A DNA stretch of 64,000 nt, from the NCBI GenBank assembly GCA_963676725.1, contig OY781463.1:3534001-3598000 (forward strand), read 5' to 3'. The notes under the pieces are model-generated. The model searched no databases, had not been told where the DNA came from, and saw only the letters and a program-made list of their open reading frames with translations. The first letter of the stretch is position 1; every line of letters starts with the position of its first letter. A program made the position numbers and the translations under genes. Positions 16,359 to 25,462 of the stretch are shown in pieces. Source of the stretch: G963662905 sp963676725. Lineage in GTDB: Bacteria; Bacteroidota; Bacteroidia; Bacteroidales; WRLA01.

Positions 16359-17834
16359 ATGGCCGGTCTTAATCTCAGGGAATATTTTAAAATCTCGCTG
16401 ATTTATGTGTCCATTGCAGCTGTTCCTCCGGCGCTGCAGCTATTGGCCATGCCCCTTATTGAAGGGAACGATCGCCTCACAGCCATTGATTTTTCCCATC
16501 TTGCCATTGTCGAATCGATTATCGTGCTGGTATTTATGCTCAGTTTGTATTCGATGGGTAATGCCATTGCTCGATTTTATTATGATTATAAAGAGAACAG
16601 CAAGGAATCAGGGCAACTTATTTCAAGTGTCATTTTATCGATCTTATTTCGCGGCATGGTTCTGCTGGGTATTGGGATTCTATTTGGAGATCGTTTGCTT
16701 GCACTTTTTTCTCAAAGCAACCTGCACAATTTCAGCTCTTTTGGATACGCTGCAATTATCACAGGCATCAACAGGGCAATCATTGCTGCATCAACAGCCT
16801 TATTGAGAAACCAGAAAAAAGTAGCACTTTTTGCAGTAATAAATCTGAGTCTTGGCATTTTACGCACTGCATTCCAGCTCTATATCGTCATACAGTTGCA
16901 AACTGATTTCAGCGGCTATGTTCTGGGAACAGCCATTGGAAGCAGCATGACTAGCATTTTTGTTCTGATCTACCTGTTCAAAAAACACGGTATAAAATAC
17001 AGCCATGCCTTGATGAAGCCAGTTTATGTATTTTCCAGACCCTTAATACAATATACACTTCTTAGCTGGGTGCTGCTTTTTGCAGACCGCTATTTCCTGA
17101 AATTTCAACATCTGGATATTCAGTTAGCGATTTACGATACCGCAATAAAATATGCAGCAGGAGTCCAAATTATCCTGCAGGGCGTCCAAGGAGCCACGCA
17201 ACCTGAGCTTTATCGATTGATGAAAGACGGAATGAAAAAAAATCAGCATTCAATCAATCAGTTGGGAAGTATTCTTATGATCCAAAGCGAATTGATCATT
17301 GTGGCAGCCATACTGCCGATTATGGTATTCCTCGATTTTACCATGGAGACAGAAATACATCAGGCGGCATATATCGTTCCAATTGTGTTAATGACCCAAA
17401 TACTTCGTTCACAATTTGTTGCATTTTCATATGGCATATATTATCGCAAAAAAACTGTGTTTTTTCTATATACGAACAGCATCGCTTTGATCGTAAATTT
17501 AGCGCTCAATTATTTGCTTGTAGCCAAAATTGGTTATTACGGCTCAATTATTGCCCTTGCGGCCTCAATACTAATCCAAGTTTTTGCAAGTTTTGTGTAC
17601 CAACAAAAACTATCTGGGATAAAATGGAACAAAACAAAACTTCTATGGTTTCCCCTACTCATCGTTCTCTTTAGCGGAATACTGGAAATCATTCGATTAC
17701 AATACGGGATAAGTCATTATTATGCGCCATTTCTCATAATCCTATTTGTGATTTTGGGAATACTGTTTATTTATAGAAATGATTATAAGGCAATTAAAAA
17801 TCAACTATTAAAAAAACAGACTCCAGCATCATAA
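16359..17834 (+). CDS. Polysaccharide flippase-like membrane protein (MOP superfamily)
   Basis: This 491-residue protein has about 14 hydrophobic helices and belongs with Wzx/MATE-type exporters of lipid-linked sugars. It is the second such gene in the window and is only distantly similar to the one at 4064. Features visible are the LREYFKISLIYVSIAAVPPA N-terminus, helical pairs joined by short basic loops, and the NSIALIVNLALNYLLVAKIG stretch in the C-terminal half. It begins 2 bp after yihY. The following gene is a capsule-type transferase, so the pair may make and export one glycan. Substrate unknown. Confidence 0.85.
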   Translation: MAGLNLREYFKISLIYVSIAAVPPALQLLAMPLIEGNDRLTAIDFSHLAIVESIIVLVFMLSLYSMGNAIARFYYDYKENSKESGQLISSVILSILFRGMVLLGIGILFGDRLLALFSQSNLHNFSSFGYAAIITGINRAIIAASTALLRNQKKVALFAVINLSLGILRTAFQLYIVIQLQTDFSGYVLGTAIGSSMTSIFVLIYLFKKHGIKYSHALMKPVYVFSRPLIQYTLLSWVLLFADRYFLKFQHLDIQLAIYDTAIKYAAGVQIILQGVQGATQPELYRLMKDGMKKNQHSINQLGSILMIQSELIIVAAILPIMVFLDFTMETEIHQAAYIVPIVLMTQILRSQFVAFSYGIYYRKKTVFFLYTNSIALIVNLALNYLLVAKIGYYGSIIALAASILIQVFASFVYQQKLSGIKWNKTKLLWFPLLIVLFSGILEIIRLQYGISHYYAPFLIILFVILGILFIYRNDYKAIKNQLLKKQTPAS

Positions 17835-17900
17835 CGATAGCTTTCCCCGATTCCAGCACCTACTTCATGCTTTAATATGCACTGAACTAAACAATAGGCA

Positions 17901-19763
17901 ATGAAAACAGCTTTATTCATTCTTACGGATTTAAATAAAATTCAATCAATAGAAAAAATAGAAAACCTGCTCGGTTCCTCCGACTCTGTCTATTGCCTTC
18001 CCGATATTTTAAAATCTTGCCAAAACCACCTAAACAGCTCCAAGATTGAAGTTCTGGACCTTACACCTGATCAAAAAAAGTCCCTGAATTATCACTTGAT
18101 GGAATATATTTTGGCATTTGGTGAAAAATCAATTCAGGGAAAGAGTATTTATGAGCATATGAACTATGAAAGGGCTAGCTTTTGGCATTATCAGAAATTT
18201 CGGATCTACTTTGCCCTGAATGAAAATATGCAACAGATTGAGTTAATAAAGCAGTTGTCAGAAAAATATGATCGTGTCAATCTGGTAACCAGTGATAGTA
18301 TTTTCCCAAAACTAAAAAATTTTTCCTTTTTACCCGACAATACCGAATGCATCAAACTACAAAATAAAAAAGAGCCACTGAATATCCACGGAATCCTTAA
18401 ATATCTGATATTCATATTTTTAAGATTTTTTATTGATCTCCGCTTGCATAAAAAAATATCTCGGGCAAAAAACCTTTTTTACGACAATGCCATCCGGCAA
18501 TCCTGCCTCGACTTTGACCTAAAAATCGTCAAGGATAATTATTATCTGGGCTACTTATTAAAACAATTAGATGATAGAAATCTGGTGCTCAGGGAGATCC
18601 CAATGCCAAAAATCAGGGGAGGCGTAAAATATCATTTCGGCAAAGAATTATATGCGAAAAGCCCAAAAATTAAACCCAAACGGGTTTTTGCCGAGAGCAT
18701 CTTACTCAGGGCAATTTTCGACAAAAACATACGAATAGAAAAAAACCGGATTACGACCCAATTAAAAAATTTCTACGGCTTAATTGAGCAAGCTGATCAA
18801 CAAATCCAAAGTATTCTAATTTTTGAGCACCTAAAACGGCTACACCCATCTTCGGTTTTATTTGCATATCGCTATCTTGTTTTTAAAAAACTATTTAGAA
18901 CGCATAAAAATATCAAAAATATTTTAGGGGCAGATGAGAACAGTGCTCATGTAAAACCAATATTTGATGCAGCCAAAAACAGCGACCGAACCACTTTTGG
19001 AATCCAGCATGGCACATTTAATGAATTGCACCCTTCATATATCTTCACTCCCTTCGATCAGGCACACCAAATAATGACGGATTACACTATTATTTGGGGT
19101 GAATACTGGAAAAAATTCCTTTCCGAAAAAAGCTCATATCCTTCTGATAACCTATTGGTTTGTGGGCAAATTAGAACTGACATCATCCCCAAATTACTAG
19201 AACATTTTAAGCAAAACGATAAAAAAAATCAGGATAGTAAAAAAACCTTGTTGTTTGCTACACAACCACAACCAGATCAGCAAATGCGCTATAAAACAGC
19301 CTTTGATATTATAAGTGCCATAAAAGACCTGAAAGAAATTAGTTTGCTTATTAAACTACATCCACGGGAAGAAGCACAGAAAGAGTACTATGAAAATATA
19401 CTCAAAGAATGCGATGTCCATAATGCGTATTTTACTGATAATCAAGATTTATATTACCTATTAGCAAGCAGTGATTATATAATAACAAGTTTTTCAACAG
19501 TCGGCACTGAGGCTATATATTTCAACAAACCCCTTCTTGTTTATGATCCCTTGGAGCAGGATATTCAAGGATATATAAAAAATGGGGTCGGTTTAAGGGT
19601 AAAAGGACCAGAAGATTTAAAAAACACCATTGAAAATTTATTAAGCCAAGAATTAGGTCAGGATTATCATGAAATTCGGCAGGAATTCATCCAAAAGTAT
19701 GCTTATAAAATTGATGGTAAGGTTTCTGAAAGGATTAGGAATATCCTGAGCACAACAGAATAA
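17901..19763 (+). CDS. Capsule-type glycosyltransferase-like protein (GT-B-like C-terminal half)
   Basis: This is a large soluble protein of 620 residues. The N-terminal 300 residues are basic, rich in Lys and Ile, and not recognised. The C-terminal half resembles enzymes of the capsule_synth/CDP-glycerol transferase type with a GT-B-like fold: GIQHGTFNELHPSYIF (about residues 371-386), TIIWGEYWKKFL, VCGQIRTDII, LLFATQPQPDQQMRY, LLIKLHPREEAQKEYY (about 486-501), and SDYIITSFSTVGTEAIYFNK (about 529-548). The HP and S/T-E residues are the usual nucleotide-binding positions of such folds. It may transfer a sugar or sugar-phosphate onto a surface glycan handled by the flippase upstream (66 bp). 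Donor unknown. Confidence 0.78.
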   Translation: MKTALFILTDLNKIQSIEKIENLLGSSDSVYCLPDILKSCQNHLNSSKIEVLDLTPDQKKSLNYHLMEYILAFGEKSIQGKSIYEHMNYERASFWHYQKFRIYFALNENMQQIELIKQLSEKYDRVNLVTSDSIFPKLKNFSFLPDNTECIKLQNKKEPLNIHGILKYLIFIFLRFFIDLRLHKKISRAKNLFYDNAIRQSCLDFDLKIVKDNYYLGYLLKQLDDRNLVLREIPMPKIRGGVKYHFGKELYAKSPKIKPKRVFAESILLRAIFDKNIRIEKNRITTQLKNFYGLIEQADQQIQSILIFEHLKRLHPSSVLFAYRYLVFKKLFRTHKNIKNILGADENSAHVKPIFDAAKNSDRTTFGIQHGTFNELHPSYIFTPFDQAHQIMTDYTIIWGEYWKKFLSEKSSYPSDNLLVCGQIRTDIIPKLLEHFKQNDKKNQDSKKTLLFATQPQPDQQMRYKTAFDIISAIKDLKEISLLIKLHPREEAQKEYYENILKECDVHNAYFTDNQDLYYLLASSDYIITSFSTVGTEAIYFNKPLLVYDPLEQDIQGYIKNGVGLRVKGPEDLKNTIENLLSQELGQDYHEIRQEFIQKYAYKIDGKVSERIRNILSTTE

Positions 19764-20130
19764 AAAGGATATCGCTCTTTGCTTTTAATTATATGGTTCT
19801 CAAAAGATTATTAAAAACAAACCACTGTTTATCAGCATATAAAATAACAACCAGAACAAGTTCGGCAGGCATTGAACAAATATATATCAAGGATTTTTGC
19901 CCCGAAATACGAATAGGCAAAAGAATAATTAGGATAATAATGAAACCTTTTTTTGGCAAATAAGGTATAATCGAAAGTTTCATGACCAAAACTCAGTACG
20001 AACAAAAACCTGTCTATGCAGTATATCTACTATTAAAAAGAGAATATTTAACTCAATGCCTCGTTTGTTATTTACGAGAATTTTTCTTTAATTTAGCGGC
20101 CATTTTAATAAGCTGCACAAAAGAGAATTA
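19764..20130. other. 367-bp intergenic region with a doubtful short ORF
   Basis: The gap holds the predicted porP promoter near its right end (20064-20096). On the minus strand a 64-codon ORF (19983-19789) starts MKLSIIPYLPKKGF and continues with a hydrophobic stretch ending ISGQ that looks like a signal peptide, then stops early. It could be a small secreted protein or the remnant of a larger gene, but I see no family resemblance. Nothing else was recognised. Confidence 0.3.
20064..20096 (+). promoter_or_regulatory. Predicted promoter of the type IX secretion cluster
   Basis: TTTG at 20064-20067, a 21-bp spacer, then TAATTTAG at 20089-20096, one mismatch from TAnnTTTG. It lies 34 bp before the porP/sprF ATG. 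Confidence 0.45.
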
Positions 20131-21096
20131 ATGAGGAAAGTAACGGCATATACAGCTTTAATACTGCTGTTCCTGATTATATCAGGAGAGGCATTCAGTC
20201 AACAAGAGCCACAATTTAGTCAGAATATGTTCACTAAATTAGCGATAAATCCGGCGGTAGCAGGCATAAACAATGCCATCTGTGCCAAAGGAATATTCCG
20301 ACAACAATGGGTTGGCTTCAAAGACGCTGAGGGGGAAAATATTGCGCCACAAACATTTATGATAATGGTAGATGCACCAATAAAATTTTTGCACGGAGGC
20401 TTAGGGATAAGTATCATGGACGATCAACTCGGCTATGAGAAGAATCTTGGCGTTAAGCTCGATTATGCATACCACACCCAATTAGGAATGGGTGATTTAA
20501 GCATTGGCCTGCAAGTAATTTTATTGAACAAATCAATTGATTTCGGGAAATTCAAGCCAATTCAGTCGGAAGATCCACTTCTTCAATCACAGGCAGAAGA
20601 AAAAACAATGTTGTTTGATTTAGGTTTTGGAGCTTATTATAGTGTTCCCGAGAAATTTTTTATTGGAATTTCCTCTACACAAATATTGCAAAGCAGTGGA
20701 GCTTTGGGCATAGGCGAAGCAGATAATGTTTATCTGAAGCGTCATTTTTATTTGATGGGTGGCTATCAATATACGCTTCCGGGCAATCCACAATGGGAAT
20801 TTGACCCCATGATTGTAATAAAAACGGACGGAGTTTCAGCACAATATGACATTAATGCACTTTTTAAATACAATAATAAATTCTGGGGTGGCGTTACTTA
20901 TAGGGTTCAGGATGCAATTGCACTTATGGTGGGCATGGACTACAAAGATTTTAAAATCGGCTATAGCTACGACATTACGACTTCCTCATTGGGGTCTGCA
21001 GGCAGCAACGGAAGCCATGAAATCTTCTTTGGCTACTGTTTTAAGCTTGAATTTGACAAGGCTCCAAAAAGATATTTAAACACTAGATTTTTATAA
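20131..21096 (+). CDS. PorP/SprF-family type IX secretion outer-membrane protein
   Basis: This 321-residue protein has a signal peptide (MRKVTAYTALILLFLIISG, cleavage near AFSQ) and the PorP/SprF signature: EPQFSQNMFTKLAINPAVAG just after cleavage, then an FRQQWVGFKDA segment and a series of amphipathic strands typical of a small outer-membrane barrel. In P. gingivalis PorP is part of the type IX machinery; in gliding flavobacteria SprF helps secrete the adhesin SprB. Location directly before gldKLMN fits the machinery role. The gene ends 76 bp before the gldK start that I prefer. Confidence 0.9.
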   Translation: MRKVTAYTALILLFLIISGEAFSQQEPQFSQNMFTKLAINPAVAGINNAICAKGIFRQQWVGFKDAEGENIAPQTFMIMVDAPIKFLHGGLGISIMDDQLGYEKNLGVKLDYAYHTQLGMGDLSIGLQVILLNKSIDFGKFKPIQSEDPLLQSQAEEKTMLFDLGFGAYYSVPEKFFIGISSTQILQSSGALGIGEADNVYLKRHFYLMGGYQYTLPGNPQWEFDPMIVIKTDGVSAQYDINALFKYNNKFWGGVTYRVQDAIALMVGMDYKDFKIGYSYDITTSSLGSAGSNGSHEIFFGYCFKLEFDKAPKRYLNTRFL

Positions 21097-21111
21097 ATTG
21101 AAAAGATAAAC

Positions 21112-21119
21112 TATATTTG
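21112..21119 (+). promoter_or_regulatory. Predicted internal promoter before gldK
   Basis: TATATTTG matches TAnnTTTG exactly. A transcript from it would start near 21125, which leaves almost no leader for the ATG at 21131 but about 48 nt for the ATG at 21173. No good -33 element was found. Confidence 0.4.
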
Positions 21120-21172
21120 TTCCAAGCAAAATGATGCGAACGTTAAGAAAGTACAGACCAAAACCAAAAAAT

Positions 21173-22624
21173 ATGAAGAAGCTGCTTATCCTCCTTGCTG
21201 TTGCCCTGCTTTTTGCCAGCTGCAGCCATAACGGCAACGGAGAATTGATAGGAGTGCAAGACAGGCCTGATTTTTATCAACCGGATCCATATGGTATGAG
21301 TTTTATTCCATTGGGTAGTTTTACCATGGGTGGTAGTGATCAGGACGTTCCTTACGCACAAGTACATCAACCTAAAACCGTTTCAGTTTCAGCTTTTTAT
21401 ATGGACGAAACCGAAATTACCAATAATGAATACCGCCAATTTGTAAACTGGGTTCGTGATTCTATTGGACATACGATTTTGGGGGAACAAGCAAACGTTG
21501 ACCTTTATGGCGAGCATTATGTGCTTGACGATGAGGATAACCCGATTATCCTCGATGAAGATTCGGATGACAAAAAAATTAATTGGGCTGAAAAAATTGA
21601 TTGGAGAGGCGAACGCCTTGAGCCTAGTGAAAGGGCTACATATCCTCTCTTTGACGAAATGTACCTTCAAAAAAATGACCAATTCTTCCGCACTCAACAA
21701 ATAGATACAAGAAAACTTTTCTATAAATATTGGATTATCGATCTGAAAAAAGCAGCTGAAAAAAGAAATCGATGGCAATATGAAAAGGATCCGGGCAATA
21801 GCCCGAATGGCGAAAAATACGATGGCAAAGACTATACCGGTCAAAATGGTTCTTATTCTGACAATATCACAGACAGAGGTGATTTCGTGATGGAAAAAAT
21901 TACGCCCGTTTATCCAGATACATTGGTTTGGGTTTATGATTACACTTATGCTTATAATGAGCCATTAACAAAAAGTTATTTTTGGCATCCATCATACGAT
22001 CATTATCCGGTTGTTGGTATCGATTGGATTCAAGCTCGGGCATTCTCTGTATGGAGGACACAAGTGATGAATTCATTTTTGGCAGCACAAGGTGATGGAT
22101 CATTGGTAAATGAATTCAGGCTTCCAACTGAAGCCGAATGGGAATGGGCAGCAAGAGGCGGTTGGGAATTGAACCCTTTTCCTTGGGGTGGCCCTTACTT
22201 GCGGAACCAACAAGGCTGTTTCCTTGCGAACTTCAAGCCTGAACGCGGTAATTATCCCGGTGATGGTGGAAACACACCTGTAATTGTAGGACACTATCTG
22301 GCAAATGATTTTGGATTATATGATATGTCAGGAAATGTGCAGGAATGGACAATTAACGCTTTCGATGAAGCCGCTTATGATGTAACCTGGGATTTAAACC
22401 CAGCTTATACTTATAATGCAGAACCGGATGATCCACCAGTAATGAAAAGAAAAGTAGTACGTGGAGGAAGCTGGAAAGATGTGAATTATTACCTTCAGGT
22501 AAGCACACGTTCTTATGAATACCAAGATAGTGCGAATTGTTATACAGGCTTCAGAAATGTACAGTCATATCTTGGAAGGATGAAAGATGATAATCCTGCA
22601 CGTTCTTCTCATGTATATAACTAA
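21173..22624 (+). CDS. gldK: Type IX secretion/gliding lipoprotein GldK
   Basis: GldK (PorK) is an outer-membrane lipoprotein that, with GldN, forms the periplasmic ring of the type IX secretion system. I chose the ATG at 21173 because it gives a clean lipoprotein signal (MKKLLILLAVALLFASC, lipidated Cys 17); an in-frame ATG at 21131 would add 14 basic residues. The mature protein is a formylglycine-generating-enzyme-like (SUMF1) domain: FIPLGSFTMGGSDQD, YMDETEITNNEYRQFV, PVVGIDWIQARAFSVW, RLPTEAEWEWAARGG, DMSGNVQEWT and VRGGSWKD in order. A long insert (about residues 110-240) separates the first two blocks from the rest, as in other GldK proteins. First of the gldKLMN genes. Confidence 0.95.
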   Translation: MKKLLILLAVALLFASCSHNGNGELIGVQDRPDFYQPDPYGMSFIPLGSFTMGGSDQDVPYAQVHQPKTVSVSAFYMDETEITNNEYRQFVNWVRDSIGHTILGEQANVDLYGEHYVLDDEDNPIILDEDSDDKKINWAEKIDWRGERLEPSERATYPLFDEMYLQKNDQFFRTQQIDTRKLFYKYWIIDLKKAAEKRNRWQYEKDPGNSPNGEKYDGKDYTGQNGSYSDNITDRGDFVMEKITPVYPDTLVWVYDYTYAYNEPLTKSYFWHPSYDHYPVVGIDWIQARAFSVWRTQVMNSFLAAQGDGSLVNEFRLPTEAEWEWAARGGWELNPFPWGGPYLRNQQGCFLANFKPERGNYPGDGGNTPVIVGHYLANDFGLYDMSGNVQEWTINAFDEAAYDVTWDLNPAYTYNAEPDDPPVMKRKVVRGGSWKDVNYYLQVSTRSYEYQDSANCYTGFRNVQSYLGRMKDDNPARSSHVYN

Positions 22625-22682
22625 GACAAAAATAAAACCGTATCAAAAATATTTGTGATCAACCTTTAAACCTATAGCAATT

Positions 22683-23747
22683 ATGAGACTTGATGATTTA
22701 GTAAAAAGCAGAGGCTTTAAACAATTCATGGCAAAACTCTATGGATGGGGTGCTGCTGTTGTAATTCTTGGCGCATTATTTAAAATCCTTCACCTTCCGG
22801 GAGCCAACTTAATGCTTATGATCGGTATGGGAACGGAAACCGTGATCTTTTTCTTCTCGGCTTTTGAACCGCCACACGTGGAACCAGATTGGAGCATGGT
22901 GTATCCTGAGCTAGCTGGTATGTATCATGGCGATGAAACTTTTCAGGCAGAGTTAGAAGAAGAACTTGAAGAGGAGGAAGCAGAGGAGGAAGCAGAACCA
23001 CCTGCAGCAATATTGCTCTCTGAAATGCTATCGAATGCCAATATAGACCAAGCTCTGATTGACAAATTAAGCTCCGGACTCAATAATCTCGGAGACAGTG
23101 CTCTCAGTCTGAACAGTATGGCATCGGCTTCTGCAGCTAATAATGAATTTGTTGCCAGCCTTACTGAAGCTTCAGGTTCGGCATCATCATTATCCAAAAA
23201 CCTAAACAAAACTGCTGATGTTGTTGGGTCAGAAATTTCTGCTACGGAACATCACATCAATAGCCTGAACGCTGCTGCTCAAAATGCTGAATTGCTATCC
23301 AAAACATATACCAATGCTTCAGATGCAATTAATCGCGACTTAAGCGCTACAGAGGCATTTAATAGCAGTATTAACGAAGCTGCTCAAAGTGCTTCACAAT
23401 TAGCATTAAACTACAATCAAAGTGCAGAGCTCTTGAAAAAATCATCACAAGCTTTGGATTTTAGTGAAATTGATGGTGCTACATATAATGAGCAAATGCA
23501 AAAGATTTCTCAAAATATGGAAGCACTGAATGCTGCCTATGAACTCCAGCTACAAAACACACAGAGTCAAATCACCAACAGTCAACAGCTCCAAGAAGTA
23601 ATGGGTGCTTTCTTCAATCAGATGCAAGCCTCCGTTGAGCAAACTAAGATGTACAGAGAGCAAGCGGAACAACTCAATAAAAATGTTTCAGCACTCAATA
23701 ATGTTTATGGCAATATGTTAACAGCCATGAATGTAAAAACATCTTAA
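22683..23747 (+). CDS. gldL: Type IX secretion/gliding motor protein GldL
   Basis: GldL forms, with GldM, the proton-driven inner-membrane motor of type IX secretion. Residues 20-60 contain two membrane helices with the family sequence YGWGAAVVILGALFKILHLP and GMGTETVIFFFSAFEPP; intramembrane K34 and E52 match positions held to be important for proton coupling in the family. After a very acidic stretch (residues 90-105) comes a long Ala/Ser/Asn-rich coiled region. At 354 residues it is longer than the flavobacterial protein of about 215, and the extra length includes three 35-residue repeats (about 150-184, 185-219, 220-254). It sits 58 bp after gldK and 41 bp before gldM. Confidence 0.95.
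   Translation: MRLDDLVKSRGFKQFMAKLYGWGAAVVILGALFKILHLPGANLMLMIGMGTETVIFFFSAFEPPHVEPDWSMVYPELAGMYHGDETFQAELEEELEEEEAEEEAEPPAAILLSEMLSNANIDQALIDKLSSGLNNLGDSALSLNSMASASAANNEFVASLTEASGSASSLSKNLNKTADVVGSEISATEHHINSLNAAAQNAELLSKTYTNASDAINRDLSATEAFNSSINEAAQSASQLALNYNQSAELLKKSSQALDFSEIDGATYNEQMQKISQNMEALNAAYELQLQNTQSQITNSQQLQEVMGAFFNQMQASVEQTKMYREQAEQLNKNVSALNNVYGNMLTAMNVKTS
23130..23444 (+). repeat. Three 35-residue repeats in the GldL tail
   Basis: Residues 150-184, 185-219 and 220-254 of GldL align without gaps; units 2 and 3 both start with (I/L)SATE and share N..A.Q.A..L...Y..... and a closing acidic or basic pair. Unit 1 is more diverged. Thirty-five residues equal five heptads, consistent with a coiled coil lengthened by duplication. 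The DNA itself has diverged, so the duplication is not recent. Confidence 0.6.
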
Positions 23748-23788
23748 GATGCGGTATCAACGAATATTAATTTTAAAACAAACAGATT

Positions 23789-25459
23789 ATGTCTGGAGCT
23801 AAGGAAACCCCACGGCAAAAAATGATTGGCATGATGTACCTCGTACTCACCGCCATGCTTGCCCTGAATGTGTCCAAAGAAATCATACACGCATTTGTAA
23901 GCGTGAATGAAAGTATGGTCACAACCAATAAAAATTTTGATGAAAAGCTGGAGGATACTTATACAAAGTTTCAAAATATTGCAGCTACAGATGTTGCAGC
24001 GAAGCAATGGTATGAAAAAGCCATTGAAGCTAGAAACTATAGTGATTCTCTCGTTGAATATTTAATAGGTGTTCGTTCTGAAGTTATTTTGGAGACAGAA
24101 GGCAAAAAAAACGAATACTATTATAATGAGGAGACTGGCGAAGTGAATATGGATTCGCTAAGAAATGTACCACTTGGGGATCTTACAAAAATAGATGACT
24201 ATAGCACGCCTTCAAATTATTTCCTTGGAGAAGGAGATTTGCTGCCGGGTGAAGCCAAAACTATGAAAGAAAAATTTGCACTATATCGGAAGGATATGGT
24301 TCAATTGGTAAAACCACGTGATTCTAGCCAACTAAAAATTGGATTACGTACTGATGGAAAATACTACAATAGAGAGAATAAAGAAACATATGATTGGGAA
24401 GATCAAATGTTTTTGGGTACAATTCTAGCTGCCGATGTTGTTATATTAAATAAATATATTGCAGAAATTCGGAATGTTGAATTTGATGTACTCACAAAAC
24501 TTATGAGCTATGTAGGTGCAGAAACATTTAAATTTAATAAGGTTGAAGCAAAAGTAATTCCGGAAAAAAGCTATGTGTTTAAAGGTAATGATTATAAGGC
24601 CCAAATTCTGGTTGCTGCTTTTGATACGGTTGAAAACCCGGATGTGCAATATAGAATGAATATTGACTCACTGACTGCGGCTATGATGGCAAATGCTATT
24701 GATGTGCCCGGCGAAAATGGAGTGGTAAATATCAATATTCCTACAAATGGACTCGGTGTTGGTGTGCAAAAATTTGCCGGTGTAATCCGAATTCGTGATC
24801 CAAAGGACAGGGAAAAATTCATCCCATATCATTTCCATACCGAATTTGACGTAGGAGAACCTACTGCTACTATTTCTGCAGACGCATTAAATGTATTCTA
24901 TAAAGGGATTAATAATCCTATGAGTATTAGTGTACCCGGTGTAACACCTGGAAATATTTCCTATAATATTGTGAAAGGGTCGGCAACGATTACAAGAACA
25001 GCACCTGGAAAATTTAATGTAAAGCCAACCGGTAAGGTTGGTGAGCGTATTGAAATTGCGGCGGTTGCCAATATCGACGGGAAAAGCCAAACAATTGGCT
25101 CGAAAATTTTCCGAACTATGAAATTACCAAATCCGCAGGCAGCAGTGGCAGGCTATACACAAGGTGCGCTATCAAAAAATAAATTAATGTCATCACCAGA
25201 TCCGTTTATTACTGCTGAACTCTATGATTTTTTAATTGAAGATGAGGCAATTAAATATCGAGTTATTTCTTATGAAATTAGCGTAGTTACTGGGGGTATG
25301 TCAAAGAGTGAAACTTTCCGAGGCAATAATCTTAATCGTGACCTTAAGGGGATTATTCAAGGACTTAACAATACGAACCTGACTTTTCAAAAAATTCGTG
25401 TTATAGGTCCTGATGGAGAAAATGAACTCCCCGGAGCTATTGTTATTAAAGTAATTTAG
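23789..25459 (+). CDS. gldM: Type IX secretion/gliding motor protein GldM
   Basis: GldM has one N-terminal membrane helix that is packed inside the GldL pentamer and a long periplasmic arm of stacked domains that reaches the GldKN ring. The 556-residue protein shows the family start SGAKETPRQKMIGMMYLVLT followed by AMLALNVSKEI (TM at about residues 14-32), then a helical domain 1 and beta-rich domains ending with EISVVTGGMSKSETFRG and a C-terminal strand region. The length is near the 510-540 of studied proteins. gldN follows after 3 bp, so the two are translationally close. Confidence 0.97.
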   Translation: MSGAKETPRQKMIGMMYLVLTAMLALNVSKEIIHAFVSVNESMVTTNKNFDEKLEDTYTKFQNIAATDVAAKQWYEKAIEARNYSDSLVEYLIGVRSEVILETEGKKNEYYYNEETGEVNMDSLRNVPLGDLTKIDDYSTPSNYFLGEGDLLPGEAKTMKEKFALYRKDMVQLVKPRDSSQLKIGLRTDGKYYNRENKETYDWEDQMFLGTILAADVVILNKYIAEIRNVEFDVLTKLMSYVGAETFKFNKVEAKVIPEKSYVFKGNDYKAQILVAAFDTVENPDVQYRMNIDSLTAAMMANAIDVPGENGVVNINIPTNGLGVGVQKFAGVIRIRDPKDREKFIPYHFHTEFDVGEPTATISADALNVFYKGINNPMSISVPGVTPGNISYNIVKGSATITRTAPGKFNVKPTGKVGERIEIAAVANIDGKSQTIGSKIFRTMKLPNPQAAVAGYTQGALSKNKLMSSPDPFITAELYDFLIEDEAIKYRVISYEISVVTGGMSKSETFRGNNLNRDLKGIIQGLNNTNLTFQKIRVIGPDGENELPGAIVIKVI

Positions 25460-25462
25460 ACT

